This document shows, piece by piece, positions 45,683 to 57,060 of a stretch of DNA of 64,000 nucleotides (positions within the stretch are counted from its first letter, which is position 1; each line of letters opens with the position of its first letter). The stretch lies in assembly GCF_024586455.1 (NCBI RefSeq), contig NC_065921.1, positions 44,972,574 through 45,036,573 on the forward strand, in the 5' to 3' direction. Made by a program: the position numbers and the translations under genes. Origin of the DNA: Bactrocera neohumeralis (taxonomy: Eukaryota; Arthropoda; Insecta; Diptera; Tephritidae). Under the pieces are notes generated by a model. The model ran no database searches and had not been told where the DNA came from. It saw nothing but the letters and a program-made list of their open reading frames with translations.

Positions 45683-46310
45683 GGATCCAAGTAGAGGCAC
45701 TCTTTTCAATAACTTTTGTTTGACAGATCACATGTGAGTCATGTCAAGCTGTCATATTACTTTTGCTCAGTATTGTTTGGCATTTTATCATGGAAAAACT
45801 TGCTCCTGAACAATGTTTACAAATCGTTCAACTTTATTACGAAAATTCACTTTCTGTAAAGAATGCGTTTCGCGAGCTTCGCTCAACTTATGGCCACAAT
45901 AATCGGCCGTACTTTTCGCCCTGCATTCATTTTAGGATAAAATTTGACCAAATAGAGCTCGCGATGAAAAAATATAGCTGAAAGTGTACACGGAGAGAGA
46001 GGAGAGTCGACATTTGGTTTCAATAAGGTGGCATCATTTCGCATCATCGCATCACTCAATGGAATTATTGAAAGCATGCGCGTCATTTGCCAGTTACAAG
46101 TCTAAATGCTCGAACGAGTCATCGAAAATTGGGCCCAAAGGATGGATTATATGAGAAGTAGCCGCGGCGAAAGAGATGATATTTAAAATAAATGCAAAAG
46201 AATTTTCCTTCGAACGATAATAAACATTCTCCATTAAATTTAAAGTTTCTGTGTTTTTTCTTTAAAAAATAGAGAACATCACTCTTTGAACACCCATTAT
46301 AAACAACTGT
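45683..46310 (+). mobile_element. Internally deleted rosa-like element
   Basis: The transposase N-terminus (LAPEQCLQIVQLYYENSLSV, KNAFRELRSTYGHNNRP, 45795-45910) is followed by a gap that removes the catalytic core. The C-terminal region (VIENWAQRMDYMRSSRGE-like, 46115-46170) and a 3' flank ending GAACATCACTCTTTGAACAC come next. The upstream TTTGACAGATCACATG matches the same position in the intact rosa element (20539-20554). It is non-autonomous and frame-broken. Ends are approximate. Confidence 0.7.
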
Positions 46311-46439
46311 TGAGAGTTGTTATTGTTGTGTTAAAGAAACACTACTATAATGAAAGTGAAACCAAAAATTGATAAAATAGATATTTATCGTCACAAACAT
46401 TTAAAAGTTTAGTTTAAGGCGAGTTTATGAAGTTGAGAG

Positions 46440-47950
46440 GGAGTTTTCTGTAGGGAGCTTCTCGTCAATCTTATTTTTTTGCAACTGGACCACTTTAGTG
46501 GTTTTCAGGTAGAAGAGGCTGCTATTAAGGTTATGGTATACCTACTGCTGCGAGGTGCAGTCCCTTTCAAGGAGGTGAGCATTCGCTCGAACAGTAGAGC
46601 GGCAATACTAGTGATGAGTTCGCTAATTGCGCAATCGAAGTTAGTCAAAGAGTCTGTCCTCACTAGACATTTCAACAAGCTATTTCGTCTTCTGATTCGT
46701 TTGGGTGCCTGGTCGTAGCAAAAGTGGTGGCAACTGCAAAACCAATAAGTTAGCTAGAATGGGTTACTCACATTCCAATGGGATCAAGTTGAATCTCTAT
46801 TGGCATCTTGAATTCTAGCACCGAATCAGTGGACCTCGCATGCGCTTAGCAGGCGCTGGGCAATCACGCGCTCCGTGTGACTGCAAGATCGTTTTGACCT
46901 AGAGTAGAAGGCCGGAGATCTTTTAATTGCCATTAGCAAAGTTTATCATTCTTTTCCTTGGTGGTGTTTTTTACGTGGCGGGTCTCAAACCCAGCGTACA
47001 ACCCTGTGGAGAGGATGTTTCGTCTTCTCACTTTAGCTCGCCTTCAAACGGAAGTTTTCTGGCTATCAGAGGATACTTGGTCAAAGACCGGAAGTCGTGA
47101 GCTGCTTGAGCCTTGTGTGAAAGAATCGTTTCTGGCCACTCCCAAGTGAATAGCAATCAGAGAAGTTTCCTCTCTTGCGTGAACTTCTACACATGACTCC
47201 ATCCTCCGCGGCTAGGCTCCCACGTCACTGTTGAAAATCATAACTTCGAAGTTGTAGATAATTTCGTCTATATTGGAACCAGCATAAACAACAACATCGA
47301 AATTCAACGCAGAATATCTCTTGCCAACAGATGCTACTTCGGACTAAGTCGGCAATTGAGAAGTAAAATCCTTCCTCGACGAACAAAAACAAAACTCTAC
47401 AAGTCCCTCATTATTCCCGTCGATAACAACAACTGATGATTCGACGTTGCGAGTTTTCGGTTCTGCGAAAGATTTATGGTCCTTTGCGCGTTGGCCACGG
47501 TGAATATCGCATTCAATGAACGATAAGCTGTATGAGATATACGACGACGTTGACACAGTTCATAGTTCAACTAATTAAAAGACAGCGGCTACGCTGGCTA
47601 GGTCATGTTGGCCGAATGGAAGAAGAAGAAGAGGAAGATCTCCACTCCGTTGGAAAGACCAAGTGGAGAAGGACCTGGATCCGCTTGGAATCCCCAATTG
47701 GCGCCACGTTGCAAAAAGAGGAAACGATTCGCGTGCTGTTGTTATCTCGGCAATAATAGGGTAAGCGGTGTCTACGCCAGTAAAGAAGAAGAAGAAAGTA
47801 TATCATGCAGCAATCGTTGGGGAAATATCCAATATGCTAAGCTAAAAATCTTTAAGGACGTAAGTCGTCAACAGATTTGTGTTAGGCTCAAAGCGCTTTG
47901 TTGATTTGTGAGTGTCATTCAAATAATATCACATACTTTTGCTTTCAATT
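46440..47950 (+). pseudogene. Jockey/R1-like RNase H relic split by an RTE insertion
   Basis: The frame at 46490-46720 (FQVEEAAIKVMVYLLLRGAV, KEVSIRSNSRAAILVMSSL) and its continuation (NCKANKLARMGYSHSNGIKL-like, 46735-46800, then LPLAKFII, about 46925) correspond to the RNase H domain and following segment of Jockey/R1-type elements. Sequence after the RTE insertion (47807-47920, NRFVLGSKRFVDL-like) continues the same relic. An Asp of the usual FSDS box is Asn here (SNSRAA). Several frameshifts show it is dead. Confidence 0.65.
46950..47794 (+). mobile_element. RTE-like insertion with 5' inversion (second twin-priming case)
   Basis: The flanks AAAGTTTATCAT (46938-46949) and AAAGTATATCAT (47795-47806) are a 12-base target duplication with one mismatch. 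The segment 46950-47205 is the family 5' untranslated region in reverse, with the element 5' end at the inner junction. The segment 47210-47794 is the 3' part in the forward direction, ending GCGGTGTCTACGCC and (AAG)n. The order matches twin priming, as in the copy at 25684-26663. The RT remnant (SHVTVENHNFEVVDNFVYIG onward) contains several deletions and stops. Confidence 0.85.
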
Positions 47951-48377
47951 GAAAAACAAATTTGTTGCACTTTTATCGAGGTACTTAAGGTGATGTGAAA
48001 TGGAGATACTTCATCCACTGCAAAAAATTGTTCTGTTTCAAGGTCTTCCATTTCTCGTTTAAAAAGTTACTTTAATCTTATTATTAATAGAAACAGCTAT
48101 CTATAGTTTGGACAAATGTACTCATTCAGTAATCACGAAACTGTCTGACACGCTTTGTTTAGTGCGATATTTTATCTTTCTAACGCCATGCCAGCGGAAC
48201 TCGAACACATTTATACAAAGCGAGATACATATTACGATAGTTACCTACTGAAATGTAATGCAATTCTTTTATACTGGTTTCAATAAAGTAACTTAAGAGG
48301 TGGGATGAAAAGTTCGTAGGCTGATATATAGATGGTATTAAATCCATATGATTTTTAGTCAGACCTAACTTTCAAAA

Positions 48378-48960
48378 TCTTCAAATTTAATTATCATTCG
48401 AAAGTACATCCTTTGGCATTTATTTTTTTACATATTGTCTCTTTCAAATGTTGGCTGCGGCTATGTCTCAGATGGTCCATCCGTTGAGTCCAATTTTTGA
48501 TGACTCGTCGTTCGAGCATTTCGAGTGGTAACTGGAGAATAACACGCGTGATGTTTTGCTCCAAGGCCCGAATCGAAGCGGGATAGTCCGCATACACTTT
48601 AGAATTTACATATCCTCACAGAAAAATGTCTAATGGCGTGATGACATGGTGAAATTTGGCAATTTTGCTTGGTTACAAACATACATACATACCTATTAAG
48701 CCTGAAATGAGTATCATCGCTGTCGAGAATATTGTGGATCCTTTTGGAACTTTTCAAGAGCTCATAGAGCGAAGCGATGTCGCTTGAGATGGTCGAGCGG
48801 CTTCAGTTCTTCCACAAGATGTATTTTTTCCGCTTTCAATTTAAAATGCGCCAAGTCGTTCCATTTGTCAGTTCGAGTTGCTGTGAACTACGCCGAATCG
48901 ACTCTTCACGGCCTGGCCAAATTGATCCAACCGTTGTTGAGTTATGCGCTTAGCAATACA
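48378..48960 (-). pseudogene. Rosa-like transposase relic in two blocks
   Basis: The minus strand reads KVYADYPASIRALEQNITRV and VIKNWTQRMDHLRHSRSQHL (48400-48600), preceded by an ITPLDIFL-like third-Asp block (48600-48650). After a microsatellite and a deletion, an upstream segment at 48700-48960 (RRSSQQLELTNGTTW-like) matches the transposase DNA-binding half. It is interrupted and inactive. Confidence 0.7.
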
Positions 48961-49509
48961 TTTTGTGATTCATTTTTATATACATATATACATACATACA
49001 TACATACATATGTATGTTCTTTTTTTTAAGTGTTCGTTGAGGTTCAAAGATGGTTTTTACGGCGAGAAAAATTCGAATAATTACCGGAAAACCCCTAACA
49101 CCAGCCCTTTTCTTCTTCCCCATATAAACGAATGAATGTTTGTTTGTTAGTAACGCTAATGCTCTAGAACGGCTAAACCAATCTTGATGAAATTTTCAGA
49201 GGTTGTTCGCTGTAGATCGGGGAAGGTTTAGAAATAAAAAAAACCGCTTTTCTTGAGGACAAGTCGGAAAATTGGAAAATTCCAAAAAATTAACTTTTTT
49301 CATACAAAATTTTGTTTTAAATTTTTTTGTTTTGTTTTTCAATTATTTGAATCGTCAAATTTGTCATTTGCTTTCTTTATTCCGGCTATTCAAAGCAAAA
49401 ATTATTCAGTGAAAACGTTATGTGTGTTTCACACAAAGTGATCAATTACAGATTGAAATTTTTTACGATGCCACCAAGAGGTCGCGCTAATATCGGTCGG
49501 CATTCTTTT

Positions 49510-50184
49510 GGGAAGAATTTAGTATACCGTCCCAGGATTTCAAGGATAAAAAGAATATGGTCGTATAGAGGAGACTTTCCTGATCAAGGATGGTTATAGC
49601 CGCAGGAAGCTTATAGTTTAAGAGATATTCGCGTTTAAAATTTAAAATTTGCAATATTTTAATAACATTTTTTCTATATTTAAAATTAATTTTGCACTTA
49701 TATTTTTCAATTTTATATACACTAACACATCACTAATTCGTTTGTACACATTTATTTTATATCATATATTGCAAAAATAGCTTTTATTATACATTTAAAT
49801 TATTGTTGAATTATGACTATTTAATAATAACAAATTAATTTCCAACTGTCAAATGATAAGTGTTACCTCATCGACATCATTTTTAAAAATAAATTTGTCA
49901 AATAAAGTGTTAACGTACTCAAATATTTTACAAACTAAAACAAAAACATAAAAAAAAAAATATTATACCCTAAATAAAAGAAACATAATCGTTGATAAAC
50001 AATAAAAAATTTAAGCGGCCTGAAGGCCGCCAACGTAAAAATGAGAAAAAATGTTATTAAAATATTGCAAATTTTAATTTTTAAACGCGAATAAAAATTC
50101 TAAATTCGTAATCAGGAGAATCTCCTCTATCCGACCATACCAATTTTTTTCCCGAAATCCTGGGACGGTATACTAAAGCCGACC
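49510..50184. mobile_element. FB2 fold-back-like element with 9-bp TSD
   Basis: CATTCTTTT directly repeats at 49501-49509 and 50185-50193. The termini GGGAAGAATTTAGTATACCG and, in reverse, GGTCGGCTTTAGTATACCG extend as imperfect inverted repeats for about 100 bases (GTCCCAGGATTTC, TCCTGATCA and AGATATTCGCGTTTAAAA landmarks). A GCGGCCTGAAGGCCGCCAAC core resembles the GC-rich unit of FB1, so the families are related. The 675-bp element has no open frame. Removing it restores the Helitron N-terminal frame GRHSFWHQHP. Confidence 0.88.
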
Positions 50185-50775
50185 CATTCTTTTTGGCATC
50201 AACATCCATTGGCAGCACAAGGCACATGACCGAGTACTCCCATGATGCAATGACATACATACGTGCGGAATTATGGATCGCGGTCAATCAGCAAGCGAAT
50301 GTCACGATGTCACTGCACGACCTTTCAAACAACACTTACGATGGTTGATGGAGTTTATCTAGAAGCAACGTATATGTGGTGCTGTTAGATGCTTAATATA
50401 CTCTGTTGAGTGGCAAAAGAGAGGTTTGCCGCACGCACACATTCTTCTTTGGATGGTGTTTACACCAGGTCAGATTGATGAAATCATTTCTACGGAAATT
50501 CCTGATCCAGAGATAGATCCAGTATTGTACGAAGTGGTGGAAACCAATATGGTTCATGAACCTTGCGGACACTACAATCCATTTTCGGTTTGTATGTCTG
50601 ACAATAAATGCACGAAATTCTATCCACGTGCTTTTCTTTCGGAAACACAAATTGGAAACGATGGATATCCACTATATCGGCGTCGCTCACCAGACGACAA
50701 TGCAGAACTTTCAGCATTCAATTTAGAAGAGTAAATATCGAAGTTGACAACACATGGATCGTACTATATTCCTTC

Positions 50776-51032
50776 CTCTTCTTCTTAATTGGCGTAGACA
50801 CCGCTTACGCGATTATAGCCGAGTTAACAACAGCGCGCCAGTCGTTTCTTCTTTTCGCTACGTGGCGCCAATTGGATATTCCAAGCGAAGCCAAGTCCTT
50901 CTCCACTTGGTCCTTCCAACGGAGTGGAGGTCTTCCTCTTCCTCTGCTTCCCCCGGCGGGTATTGCGTCGAATACTTTCAGAGCTGGAGTGTTTTCGTCC
51001 ATCCGGACAACATGACCTAGCCACCGTAGCCC
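50776..51032 (-). mobile_element. 5'-truncated RTE-like fragment
   Basis: The minus strand carries the last 260 bases of the RTE-like element (RWLGHVVRMDENTPALKVFD, AIPAGGSRGRGRPPLRW, then the GTCTACGCCAATTAAGAAGA end). It is nearly identical to 10775-11030. It splits the Helitron frame between NTWIVLYS and NVEYC. A target duplication is not clear. Confidence 0.85.
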
Positions 51033-52977
51033 ACTATTGTTTAATTCACATTCAAAACTCATATCAATGTTGAGTATTGCAGTTTGGTGAAATGGATAGA
51101 ATACGCTTGTAAGTACGTCACCAAAGGAAGCAACATGGTGGTTATTGGTCTTGAACGATACGGTCGATACGTGAACTGCAATAAAGCGCTTTGTAGGATA
51201 TTTACTTTTTCACTGTGTGTGTGTGGCGACTGTCGTGCGCCTTGCAGTTAATTTGGATTATGGCCATAGAGTGTACTTTAACTCAAAGGATTCAGTACGG
51301 CCAGTGGAAACACCGCCAGCAACAAAATTAACATTGACGAGTTTTTTCTCAACTTTCGTCAGTTATCCGTTTACGAGAATATTGCTCTATTATGAAATAC
51401 TTTGATATTATACATGGAATGCATCGTCGAAGAAATAGTTAGGCAGAAAGCAAGGCCAACCAGTAGATGGACATCCAGAGGTGTTCTCAACTAATGTATT
51501 AGTTCGAATTTACACAATCCACCCGAAAAACAACGATTGCTTCTACCTTCGGTTGATATTGATTAATGTACGCGGTTCAACTTCATTTGAGTCATTGCGT
51601 AGTGTGAATGGTACGGTGTGTGCAACTTTTTGAGAAGCATGTCAGCAATTACAAATGCTGGAACATGATAATCACTGGAATCAAACGATGGACGATGCAT
51701 TAGCTACTTCGAATGCAAATGAAGATCGCACACTTTTCGCGATAATAATTTCGAAATATGTATGTATCAGCCTTCAAATCCGCGTTAATTGTGGTATACG
51801 AACAAAAATGACAATGCCGAAGACATTTTATATCGTAAGAATTGGAAATGGGTTAGTTCCGGTTGATACTTCCGGTGGTTTGATATCAATTCTATCTGCC
51901 GTTTATCAATTCACGAAAGATGAACTCATCACGAATGTTCGGACATTGGCCAAATTATCGTAACTACGATTCCTTAAGATTCGCAATGTTAGCTACCAAA
52001 AAGTCAAATTCCGGGCCACTGGCGCTCATACTAATCGATCGATCGTCTTGACAATGAAGACGACGCCGTGAATTATCCAGTGGAATTTCTAAATTCTTTG
52101 GAGAGGCTTGGTATGCCACCGCATCATATCCGTCTCAAAGTAAGATCTGTTGTTATTATGTTTTGCAATCTTTATGCGCCGAAACTGTGTAATGGAACCC
52201 GACTGATTGTGACGCAGCTATTGAATACAAGGAGGTAGAATGCTTGATTCTACGAATTCCTTTGAGTTCTAACGATTTGCCATTTCTGTTCAAACGTATT
52301 CCGTTTCCAGTGAAAATTGCATTTGAGATGACAATCAACAGGACACAGGGATAGTCGCATAGTGTGTGGCATAAATATTGAAATGCTATGTTTTTCACAC
52401 GGCCAGATATACTTACATACATAAGTACGTGGCATGCTCACGAGTTGAAAAACCATCTTTTCTGTACACAGGAACAGAAACCCAAAAATGTTTTTTTATC
52501 AAGCTGCGTTACATTGGAAAAAAATGAAATGATAGATTCAACTTTCTTTTCATTTCAAAGCACATAATTTCACGCAAGACAACGGCTGCGGGACCAGCTA
52601 GTTTTCATAATAAAGTTGAACGATTTGTAAACATTGTTCAGGCGTAAGTCTTACCATAATGAAATGACAACCAATACTCATCAAAAATAACACGAGAGCT
52701 TAACACGACTCACACGTGCTTTGTCAAAAACCGGCTTTTGAAATAAAAGTACCGCTGTTTGGACCACCCGTTAAATGCGTATGTACATCCATTCAATGTG
52801 TAACTGTTGAAAGTAGCTTTCCAATGGCTAATCGGTATAGACGATTAATTAAAAGATTGTGAGGCTTGTTGATAAAATAATAAATATTTTTTTTAGAAAA
52901 ATTATCATAATTATATGCTTTATTGAATCTATTATTTATAATCTATAAATCAGAGGGACAGCAAAACTGATTAGATG

Positions 52978-53085
52978 TATATTAGAGCGGATCGATTTAC
53001 AGGGAGCCAGAAAAACGGAAAATAGCGAAATCGCGGGAAATGTTCTACGAATCATTCTGAACAACTCTGTCTAAGAAAAATTCTA
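52978..53085 (+). repeat. Unclassified interspersed repeat U1, fragment 2
   Basis: ATTAGAGCGGATCGATTTAC and TGTTCTACGAATCATTCTGA with AACAACTCTGTCTAAG match 31590-31680. No boundaries are visible. Confidence 0.45.
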
Positions 53086-53489
53086 CCCATTCTAATGTAC
53101 TGATATACATATGTATGTATGTATGTTTAAATGTAACCACATATACATACATATGTATATTGAATCTACAAATTAATTGGCCACTCCTAAATGATTTAAT
53201 AACCGCTTAAGGGGATTTAACCGGTTTGCAGTTGTTAGATAAGCTTATAAAATTCATCACGCATATTCAATAAAAATCCAGAGCATATGCTTACAGTGCT
53301 GGCACGCTGAGCAGCAATGCATCAATGCATTGGTTTTATGAGAATTGTACTGGGAAGAAATTTAATTTACATCCTCAAGCTCTAAGTGATTTGTGGAACA
53401 CCATTTTGATGTGTTGGACTATCGTGAGATCTCGTTTCTTTTCTGACAGTTTAATATTCATTCCTCTGAAATTCGATGAACTACATACA

Positions 53490-53829
53490 TATGTCAGTGT
53501 CGTCGTAAGCATATCTCGTACAGCTCGTCGTTCCATTGACTGCGAATATATGTAAGTATGTATATAGCAGGAAGGAAATGATAAGAGACTTGTAGGGTTT
53601 GGTTTTTGTTCGTCGGGAGATAACTTTACTTTTCAATTGCCTGCTCAGTGTAAAGTAGCATTTGTTAGCAAGAGTGACTCCGCGTTGGATTTCAAGGCTG
53701 ATATTGTTGTTGGTCTTGATGCTGGTTCCAAGATAGACGAAATTATTTACTACTTCAAAGTAATGTCTGTCAACACTGGTGTGCGAGCCAAGTCGGGAAT
53801 GCGATGACTGTTTGTTTGATGACAGGAAA
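53490..53829 (-). mobile_element. RTE-like RT fragment
   Basis: The minus strand matches the post-YADD region of the 9701 copy (SSNKQSSHSRLGSHTSVD-like, NNFVYLGTSIKTNN-like, ARLTGNRCYF-like blocks). Both ends are truncated; the upstream side is cut by a mariner end at 53830. It is inactive. Confidence 0.75.
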
Positions 53830-54150
53830 TATTAGGTTGTCAAAAAAGTCTTGCGGTATTTTCGCTAGTTGGCGCTGAAAGCGCGTAGTTATAGTTTTAT
53901 TCGTCGTATCGGGTCATGCTATACATTTTTGGAAAGCTCATTTCACGCGCTAACAAGTCGTTCGTGAGTAATAGCGTCGCAAACATGGAGCAAAATAAAG
54001 AGAAAATACTGCATATTTTACAGTACTATTACGATAAAGACAAAAATGCATCTCAAGCCGCCAATAAAATTTGCACACCGCACAACGATGGTTTCAACGT
54101 TTTCGTTCTGGTGTAGAGGTGATCTGTTCGATTCCTAAGACTTGAAAATA
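53830..54150 (+). mobile_element. 5' end of a mariner (mauritiana-like), 3'-truncated
   Basis: The terminus TTAGGTTGTCAAAAAAGTCT is a typical mariner TIR and is preceded by TA within the RTE fragment. It is followed by an ATG at 53985 and the N-terminal helix-turn-helix segment MEQNKEKILHILQYYYDKDK, NASQAANKIC. After about 40 codons the frame shifts, and a microsatellite begins at 54160. No catalytic domain or right TIR is present. Confidence 0.75.
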
Positions 54151-54159
54151 GAGTTAGAC

Positions 54160-55575
54160 ATACATACATAAGTATATGTATGTATGTATGTACATATTTT
54201 TTTGGTATACTTAGATTGAGGATATTCATTAAAAAGAGCTTTTATGCCGCCTGACTTCCTGGGTAGAGAGATATACATATGTATGTATATACTTAATTTA
54301 AATTTACTGCTAATTTACTGCCTTTTCGTGAACACTTTTTGGTCCCTTACTTTATATACATATGTACATACATACCTACGTATGTGTGTATGTATTTCCA
54401 AAAGCGAAACGCAATAAACAAAGCGTTTTTCAAAGCAAATGTAGCGTTAGTACTGGGATCTTTCGGCAACGGAACAAAGAAAACTTGAACTCTGGTTCAC
54501 AGCTGTGAAGGAAGACGTACAAATTACGTCACTGAACGATATACTCACACACAAGTTTGTAGGAAGCCCATTTTCCAATGAATGCATGCGACTGTTAGTA
54601 AGTACATATGGATGTACATACTTATGTACTATGTACATATGTGCATATGTTTTCATATGATTTTGATAGCGGCTTCTGTTGTGTCGCGTTATAAAGATAG
54701 CATTTACGAGCATATTGGATTGAATTGCGTTTTACATGCACATATTCAAGTATTACATGTATGGATATGTACGTGTGTATGGGTGTTTGTGCGTATCTAA
54801 ATAGCCTTCGGACGTCGTTGTCAGCTGAAATTGCGTTTCAAATTGTCATTACAACAATGCTGAAAATGATTTTCGACGAAAATTCGAACAGAAGATACCA
54901 TAGATGAGCTCATCAGGGTGGTTAAAAAGAGCTTAATGTTCAAAGTTCTGTATTACTACTAAAAAAGATAGCTTCTTATGTGCAGTATTTGAAGTTTTTG
55001 GCTCCCCCTAAATCTCATATGTGGTTAATGCTTTCTGAGTATGACAAAAAATATTATGATTTCGACTATGGATACTACTTACACATATCGGTGTAGATAT
55101 TGAGTTATAGATTAAATGAATTTCGGCCTCTATTTCAGGACGACCTTAATATAATATACACTTCCGCATATAATAAGTGTTCGATAAATTGTATGTTGAA
55201 AGGAAAACTATCCATAGATACTTTTGAAGTTACATAGAACAAAGAAATAAACAGACTTACAAACATTTGTACATATTTGTCATAGCTGAAGCGTAATTAA
55301 AGGTGACCTTAAAGCGCAATTTTTTCAAAAGTTTGATGACTGCGCCGAAGCGCAGAAAAAACTGTAAACTGAATTTTATACGTACATAAGTATGAATATG
55401 TACATATGTATGTATGTAAGTATCCTGTCCAAATGTATCTACATACATATATAAGTATATGCAAATAAGAGCAGTAACTGTCGTCATTTACCTGCGTATG
55501 CATTTCCATAGAATTTTATGTATGCGTTTCATTTTCCGGTAAACAAACATTTGCCATCTGCTTGAGCTTTTTTAG
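54160..55575. other. Non-coding DNA with microsatellites
   Basis: Microsatellite clusters lie at 54160-54200, 54270-54300, 54355-54395, 54600-54655 and 55380-55460. Open frames of 60-88 codons lack recognisable domains. Nothing else is supported. Confidence 0.5.
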
Positions 55576-55587
55576 AACCAGCACTAT

Positions 55588-56817
55588 GGACGGCGACTTT
55601 AACGCCAGGGTGGGCAAGGAAGGTATCTCTGGCGCAACAGTCGGTAAATTCAGCCTCCACGAGGAAACATCCCCAATTGGGTTGAAGCTGATCAACTTCG
55701 CCGGGACCCGAAATATGGTTATCTGTAGTACTAGATACCAGCATAGAAAAATTCATCAAGCTACCTGGCTGTCTCCGGAAATTCCACCAACGTCAACGAC
55801 GTCGAGAAGCTGCAATCACAACAGATAGGCGAACGATTTTCTACTCGACTTGCACTCTGAGAGCACTCGTCAACAACTCGGTATAAGGGAACTGTGGGAC
55901 GGCATTTCAAGCTCCTTACGTACAGCTGCCACCGAAGAGAGAGAGAGAAAATAGACTGCCTACCTCGCAACGTTACGATCGACCACAACACGTGCGGGAT
56001 GGGAGCAGACCTTTTATTGCCTGACCATGAAGAAGTTCGGATAGCAATTACCCGTCTGAAGAATAACAAAGCAGTGGGGGCCGTTTTGCTTTCTCCAGAC
56101 TGGACAGGGAACCCATTTTCGTCTGGTAGTGAACGAGGGCAAGACGAAATATCTCCATCAAACAAACAGTCGTCGCACTCGCGACTTGGCTCTCACGTCA
56201 CTGTTGACAGTCATAACTTTGAAGTTGTAAATAATTTCGTTCAGGAAATCCAACGCAGGATAAATCTTGTCAACAGGTGCTACTTCGGACTGAGTAGGCA
56301 ATTGAGAAGTAAAGTCCTCTCTGGACCAACAAAAACCAAACTCTATGAGTCACTCGTTATTGGCGTCCTGCTATATGCTGCAGAGGCTTGGACGATGACA
56401 ACAACTGATAAGTCGACGTTGCGAGTTTTCGAGAGAAAGGTTCTGTGAAAGATTTATTTTCCTTTGCGCGTTGGCCACGGCGAATATCGCATTCGATGGA
56501 ACGATGAACTGTATGAGATATACGACGACATTGACATAGTTCAGCGAATTAAAAGACAGCGGCTACGCTGTATAGGTCATGTTGTCCGAACGGACAAAAA
56601 CACTCCAGCTCTGAAAGTATCGACGCAGTACCCGCCGGGGGAAGCAGAGAAAAAGGAAGACCTCCACTCCGTTCGAATGACCAAGTGGAAAAGCACCTGG
56701 CTTCTCTTGGAATATCCAATTTTCGCCACGTAGCGAAAAGAAGAAACGACTGGGGCGCTGTTGTTAACTCGGCTATAATCGCGTAAGCGGTGTCTACGCC
56801 AATAAAGAAGAAGAAGA
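55588..56817 (+). mobile_element. RTE-like element with internal deletions
   Basis: It starts inside the endonuclease (DGDFNARVGKEGISGATVGK, 55588), deletes most of the linker and the catalytic RT core including YADD, and resumes at SSNKQSSHSR-like text (56155). It then continues through RCYFGLSRQLRSKVLSGPTK and GEYRIRWNDELYEIYDDIDI to the standard 3' terminus (CGTAAGCGGTGTCTACGCCA, (AAG)n at 56817). ACTATGGA before and ACTATGATGGA after may be an eroded target duplication. Stops (for example after FERKVL) make it inactive. Confidence 0.85.
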
Positions 56818-56914
56818 CTATGATGGAGCGGAAGGAAATGCTTTTTCAGTGACGAAATTGCAAGTATTAGTCGCAATTACATACAAACATACATGTGTGT
56901 ATGTGTTGGTAGCC

Positions 56915-57060
56915 ATATAGTTATAACTTCTACGGATCATTCTGAACAACTTTGCCTAAAACTATGGGTTTTAAACCGGTTTGGAACCAGCGATTTTAAG
57001 GCGCAGTTTTTTTAGGATCATAACAACTTATTCATCAGTTTCCGAGGTATCCGAATGAAA
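56915..57060 (+). repeat. Unclassified interspersed repeat U1, fragment 3
   Basis: TCTACGGATCATTCTGAACA followed by ACTTTGCCTAAAACTATGG matches the other U1 fragments. The following sequence to 57540 shows no recognised feature. Confidence 0.4.

Larger units (their letters stand above)
49470..52530 (+). pseudogene. Helitron Rep-helicase relic
   Basis: Readable blocks in order are: MPPRGRANIGRHSF start (49470, broken by FB2), then RGLPHAHILLWMVF and EIDPVLYEVVETNMVHEPCG (50415-50580), which are the Helitron N-domain and zinc-finger-like region. NVEYCSLVKWIEYACKYVTK (51070-51130) follows after the RTE insertion, then MLEHDNHWNQTMDDALATSN (51655-51720), IGNGLVPVDTSGGLISI (51840-51890) and LPFLFKRIPFPVKIAFEMTI with NRTQG (52275-52350), the last matching helicase motif VI. 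The Rep catalytic tyrosines and Walker motifs are not convincingly visible. Many stops separate the pieces. Confidence 0.8.
49111..52601 (+). mobile_element. Decayed autonomous Helitron with two nested insertions
   Basis: The 5' part (TCTTCTTCCCCATATAAACG, then GATGAAATTTTCAGAGGTTG and GGGGAAGGTTTAG) and the 3' terminus (GGCTGCGGGACCAGCTAG, CTAG ending 52601, followed by T) fit insect Helitrons, which transpose by rolling-circle replication without target duplication. The Rep/helicase gene is fragmentary (see next entry). An FB2 element (49510-50184) and an RTE-like fragment (50776-51032) interrupt it. The 5' end position is approximate. Confidence 0.75.

Noticed and set aside
50608..51062. 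Open frames over the RTE fragment on both strands
   Set aside because: They cross the junction of the Helitron relic and the 5'-truncated RTE insertion; no single protein spans it.
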